A stretch of 64,000 nucleotides of DNA from Microvirga splendida (lineage in GTDB: Bacteria > Pseudomonadota > Alphaproteobacteria > Rhizobiales > Beijerinckiaceae). Location: the NCBI RefSeq assembly GCF_016427565.1, contig NZ_JAELXT010000011.1:1-64000 (forward strand), in the 5' to 3' direction. Made by a program: the position numbers and the translations under genes. The notes beneath the pieces were generated by a model. The model worked only from the letters and a program-made list of their open reading frames with translations, had not been told where the DNA came from and searched no databases. This document shows, in pieces, positions 60,599 to 64,000 of this stretch (position 1 is the stretch's first letter; each line of letters opens with the position of its first letter).

Positions 60599-62989
60599 AT
60601 GACCGAAAGGCGCCCTTCAGAGACGGCCGCCGATGTTGCTTCCTATGGAGAGAGCGACAGGCAACGCCTTGCCGATCTGGAACGCCGCCTGCGTGAGACG
60701 GAGAATGCCCTGCGCCTGAGCAACGGCAAGTTGCGCATGGCGCTCGACATCGGCAAGGTCGGGTCCTGGGAGCGCGATCTCAGGACCGGAGAGGTGACGG
60801 GAACTGCCACCTTCAAGGCCACCCTGGGCCTGCCGCTGGATGCTTCCTTGAACTACGAGGAGTTCCAGAAGCTCATTCATCCCGGCGATATGGACCGGAT
60901 AGACCAGGCCATCGTCTTCGCGCTCAAGACGAAAACGGACTTCAACGTCGAGCACCGGGTGATCCGGCCCGATGGGGGCATCGGACGCGTCCTCGTGCGG
61001 GGAGGCGCGATCTTCGAGGGTGAGGAACCCGTTCGCCTGATGGGGATCATCCAGGACGTGACGGCCCGCGAACAGGCCAAGGAGGACATGCACTCGGCCC
61101 AGCGCCGTCAGGAGTTCCTCCTGAACCTGAACGATCAGTTGCGCAGCCTCGAGGATCCCGACGCCATCATGGAGGCCACGGCCAAAAGCCTGGGACGCTT
61201 CCTCAAGGTGGATTGCGCCGGCTACGGCGAGGTCGACGAGGAGCGCGGCGTTATCCTGGTGGAGCGCGAATGGTCGAAGGGGGCCATCGGCAACGAGGGA
61301 CGGGCCTACCGTCTCTACGATTTCCTGCCCACCATGATGGCGGAACTCAAGCTGGGCCGGCCGATCTTCGTCGAGGACATCAGGACCGACCCGCGCGCGG
61401 ACAATCCCGAGGTCCAGACGGCTTACAGCACGATCAATGCCCGGGCGGCTCTCGCGGTGCCCCTGCTCAAGAACCAGAAGCTGACGGCCGTGCTCTACAT
61501 GCACACGTCCCAGCCCCGCGCCTGGTTCGGAGACGAGTTGTCCCTCGTCGAGGACGTCGCCGAGCGGACATGGACGGCCGTGGAGAAGGCCCGGGCCGAG
61601 AGGGATCTCCGGGAAACGGATGCGCGGTTCCGATTGATCGCGGAGTCGCTGCCGGCCCTGGTCTGGATTCTCAATCCCAAAACCGAACTGCTCTATACGA
61701 ACGAGCGCTGGGTGACCTATTCGGGCCTTCCCCGCGAAGATGCGCTCGGCCACAGCTGGACGCGGGCCATTCACCCCGACGACATGGCCAGAATGAGTGA
61801 GGAGCTTGTGCCGGTCGTCACCCTCCATACACCCTACACGACGGAGGCCCGCTACAGATCGCACGAGGGCCATTACCGTTGGCATCTGATCCAAGGCGCC
61901 CCCATCCACTCCGCAACCGGTGAGTTCAAGGGTTGGGTCGGCACCAGCGTCGACATTCACGATCTGAAGGTGACGGAAGAGGCGCTCAGAAAAAGCGAGG
62001 AGCAGCTCCGCATTGCCCTTCAGGCTGCCAGGATGGGGGATTGGAGCTGGGATATCGGCACGGATATGTTCGCCCTCTCGGACAGGGCTGCCGAAATCTT
62101 CGGCCTCACCCGCGGATCGATCAAGAAGGACGAACTGGCAAGGCAAATCCATCCAACCGATCTGCCTCGGATGATCGAGTCCAAGATGGATGCCATTCAA
62201 AACCAGCAACAGTTCAGCACCGAACTCAGGGTCAGACGCCTGAACGACAATGCTCAGATTTGGGTCGCGGCTCAGGGCCAGGTCATCTACAACCAAGACG
62301 GTACCCCGAGCGGCATGACCGGGGTCGTTCAGGACATCACCGACCGCAAGCAGGCCGAGGAGCGTCAGCAGCTGCTGATCCGCGAGCTGCATCACCGGGT
62401 CAAGAACACGCTCGCCACCGTCCAAGCCATCGTCGGCTCCACCGCCCGCACCGCATCCAGCATCGACGAGTTCTACCAGGGCTTCGTCGGCCGCATCGTG
62501 TCGCTCGCCCGCACCCACAACCTGCTCACCGAGGACCTGTGGCAGAAGGCTGCTCTCGAGGACCTGATCCAGACCGAACTCGGCCCCTACGAGGACGAGG
62601 CGCGAAACCGCATCATCGTCGAAGGTCCTCATGTGGAGCTGCCCTCCGAGGCGGCGGTGCCCATCGGCATGGCCATTCACGAGCTGACCACCAACGCGGC
62701 CAAGCACGGAGCTCTGTCGACCTTTGGCGGTCAGGTGGAGGTGCGCTGGCGGGTGGAGCCGGGCGAGGAGCGGCCGATCCTGCATTTTGCCTGGACCGAG
62801 CATGGCGGTCCGCGGGTGAGCACGCCCACCCGTCAGGGCTTCGGATCCCGCCTGCTGCGGCGCGTGCTGGCCACGCAGCTCCAGGCTGAGGTGCAGATGG
62901 AGTTTCCCGAGGAGGGCCTGCACTTCACCATGACCATGGTCATCCCAGGCGAACCGCCCATTTTCAACCCGGACCGTCCCGAGAATTAA
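60599..62989 (+). CDS. PAS-GAF-PAS-PAS HWE-family sensor histidine kinase
   Basis: A 796-residue cytoplasmic sensor. Domains in order: coiled start (RQRLADLERRLRETENALRL), PAS (about 50-160, DIGKVGSWERDLRTGEVTGT), GAF (about 180-330, VDCAGYGEVDEERGVILVER), two more PAS domains (about 340-580) and an HWE core (H-box IRELHHRVKNTLATVQAIVG, His near 597; N-box IHELTTNAAKHGALS; TEHGGPRVSTPTRQGFGSRL). No membrane segment is seen. Ligand unknown. The next gene repeats the PAS-GAF part, so the two arose by tandem duplication. Confidence 0.92.
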   Translation: MTERRPSETAADVASYGESDRQRLADLERRLRETENALRLSNGKLRMALDIGKVGSWERDLRTGEVTGTATFKATLGLPLDASLNYEEFQKLIHPGDMDRIDQAIVFALKTKTDFNVEHRVIRPDGGIGRVLVRGGAIFEGEEPVRLMGIIQDVTAREQAKEDMHSAQRRQEFLLNLNDQLRSLEDPDAIMEATAKSLGRFLKVDCAGYGEVDEERGVILVEREWSKGAIGNEGRAYRLYDFLPTMMAELKLGRPIFVEDIRTDPRADNPEVQTAYSTINARAALAVPLLKNQKLTAVLYMHTSQPRAWFGDELSLVEDVAERTWTAVEKARAERDLRETDARFRLIAESLPALVWILNPKTELLYTNERWVTYSGLPREDALGHSWTRAIHPDDMARMSEELVPVVTLHTPYTTEARYRSHEGHYRWHLIQGAPIHSATGEFKGWVGTSVDIHDLKVTEEALRKSEEQLRIALQAARMGDWSWDIGTDMFALSDRAAEIFGLTRGSIKKDELARQIHPTDLPRMIESKMDAIQNQQQFSTELRVRRLNDNAQIWVAAQGQVIYNQDGTPSGMTGVVQDITDRKQAEERQQLLIRELHHRVKNTLATVQAIVGSTARTASSIDEFYQGFVGRIVSLARTHNLLTEDLWQKAALEDLIQTELGPYEDEARNRIIVEGPHVELPSEAAVPIGMAIHELTTNAAKHGALSTFGGQVEVRWRVEPGEERPILHFAWTEHGGPRVSTPTRQGFGSRLLRRVLATQLQAEVQMEFPEEGLHFTMTMVIPGEPPIFNPDRPEN

Positions 62990-63115
62990 CCTTCCGTTTA
63001 TTCGTCACTCCCTCTTATGATCTATTGCCGCCCTCACGCATGACTTTGTGGCATGAGGTGACGTAGCCTCCAGAAATGCTTAGAAAGCAGCAGGCGCAGC
63101 TCCAGAGCATTGTTC

Positions 63116-64000
63116 ATGATCAACAGGGTCGACGTTCCTCCGTTTCCAAAAGCCGTTGCGCCGCAAGGCGAGCGGCAGCCCAGCACACAGGAGAAGGGCC
63201 GAGACATCAGCGGGACGGACTCACGCGGGAACAGCGCCATGCTGCGTCTGGCGCTTGAGATCGGTCGCCTCGGATCGTGGGAGCGGGATCTCGTGACGAA
63301 CGAGATGACGGCCAATCCGATCTGCAGGGCCCACCTCGGATTGCCGGCCGATGAGCCTTTGACCTTCGAGAAGCTGAAGAAGCTGCAGCATCCGGGTGAT
63401 GTGGAGCGCATCAACCAGGCCGTCACCTATGCGCTGGCGACCCGGTCGGACTTCAATGTGGAGCACAGGATCGTCCGTCCTGATGGCTATATCGGTCGCC
63501 TCCTCGTCAGGGGCACGCCGATTTTCGAGGATGGCAGGCCGGTCCGCCTGGTCGGCGTCACGCAGGATGTGACCGAGCGCGAGCGCGCCAAGGAAGAGCT
63601 CAAGGATGCCCGGCGCCGCCAGGACTATCTCCTGAAGCTCAATGAGCAGCTTCGGAGCTTCAAGGATCCGTTCGCCGCCATGGAGGCGACCGCTCAGAGC
63701 ATCGGCCAGCTCCTGAAGGTGGACTGCGTCGGCTATGGCGAGGTGGACGATGGCCGCGGCGTGGTGCTCGTCGAGCGCGAATGGTCGAGAGGTGCGATCA
63801 GCAATGAGGGCCGGGCGTATCGCCTGCAGGAATTCCTCCATGGCATGATTGACGACTCGAAGGTGGGGCAGACCCTGACCATCGAGGATATCGCCACGGA
63901 TCCGCGAACGGGAAGCCCTACTCTCCAGAGCTTCTACAGCACCATCAATGCCCGGGCCGTCTTGACCGTCCCGCTGCTCAAGGAAGGCCACATCACGGCC
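63116..64000 (+). CDS. PAS-GAF sensor protein, paralogue of the preceding kinase, cut by the window end
   Basis: Open from ATG 63116 to the window end (295 codons). From about residue 42 it follows the kinase just upstream almost motif for motif: LRLALEIGRLGSWERDLVTN, the PAS end VRLVGVTQDVTERERAKEEL and the GAF core VDCVGYGEVDDGRGVVLVER and EWSRGAISNEGRAYRLQ. The missing C-terminus probably carries more PAS domains and an HWE kinase core. The first ~40 residues differ. The start is uncertain because the ribosome site is weak. Confidence 0.85.
   Translation, partial: MINRVDVPPFPKAVAPQGERQPSTQEKGRDISGTDSRGNSAMLRLALEIGRLGSWERDLVTNEMTANPICRAHLGLPADEPLTFEKLKKLQHPGDVERINQAVTYALATRSDFNVEHRIVRPDGYIGRLLVRGTPIFEDGRPVRLVGVTQDVTERERAKEELKDARRRQDYLLKLNEQLRSFKDPFAAMEATAQSIGQLLKVDCVGYGEVDDGRGVVLVEREWSRGAISNEGRAYRLQEFLHGMIDDSKVGQTLTIEDIATDPRTGSPTLQSFYSTINARAVLTVPLLKEGHITA

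Noticed and set aside
60617-62923. Minus-strand ORF of 768 codons
   Set aside because: Antisense to an HWE kinase with clear domains; no motif and no ribosome site of its own.

Overview
The window reads as chromosome of a GC-rich alphaproteobacterium of the order Hyphomicrobiales (Rhizobiales). The clues are DUF1491, DUF6456, YcgN and MucR/Ros family genes, abundant HWE-type histidine kinases, the linkage ccmI-ccmE-ccmF-ccmH / degP / two-component pair / glnE, and candidate EcfG (GGAAC-N16/17-CGTT) promoters. A Methylobacteriaceae member such as Microvirga is my best guess. No tRNA, rRNA, CRISPR array, transposase or integrase was seen.

Positions 1-14,600, all minus strand: a truncated RTX calcium-binding protein, glnE, a two-component pair, a DegP-like protease closed by a strong terminator, the System I cytochrome c maturation genes ccmI-E-F-H, a second PhoP/PhoQ (FeuP/FeuQ-like) pair and a small PepSY-like exported protein.

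Positions 14,600-36,350: a complete head-and-tail gene set in the order of the Rhodobacter capsulatus gene transfer agent (RcGTA), read right to left. It runs small terminase, large terminase, portal, two tiny coupled ORFs, prohead protease, HK97 capsid, connector, head closure, tail terminator, major tail protein, two tail chaperone-like proteins, tape measure, DUF2460, DUF2163, NlpC/P60 peptidase and megatron/TIM-barrel fibre. It ends in DUF2793, a GH108 endolysin and a holin-like protein. No integrase, phage repressor or replication gene is present. Every structural ORF is open, but the spaces between them hold unrelated host-type genes (two tandem trypsin-like proteases, a DUF465/YdcH protein, two small lipoproteins) and at least eight blocks of palindromic repeats of four kinds. 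I saw none of these repeats outside this cluster. A consensus sigma-70 promoter with a palindrome in its spacer, followed by a terminator-like hairpin in the leader, precedes the first gene.

Positions 36,350-64,000: mostly host genes. They include a repeat-rich RTX-like secreted protein, an endonuclease/exonuclease/phosphatase protein, three HWE sensor kinases (two near-identical in layout and adjacent, the last cut by the window end), a TakP-like TRAP binding protein, DUF2939, AI-2E transporter, YcgN, a class A penicillin-binding protein, DUF1214/DUF1254, GNAT, DUF2336, DUF1491, a peptidoglycan-binding protein, SufE, DUF6456, a rhodanese divergent from an FtrA-type regulator, MucR and oligopeptidase B. 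Several tiny genes are supported by strong ribosome binding sites or stress-type promoters.

All functional names come from recognising motifs and family resemblance by eye; no database search was run.
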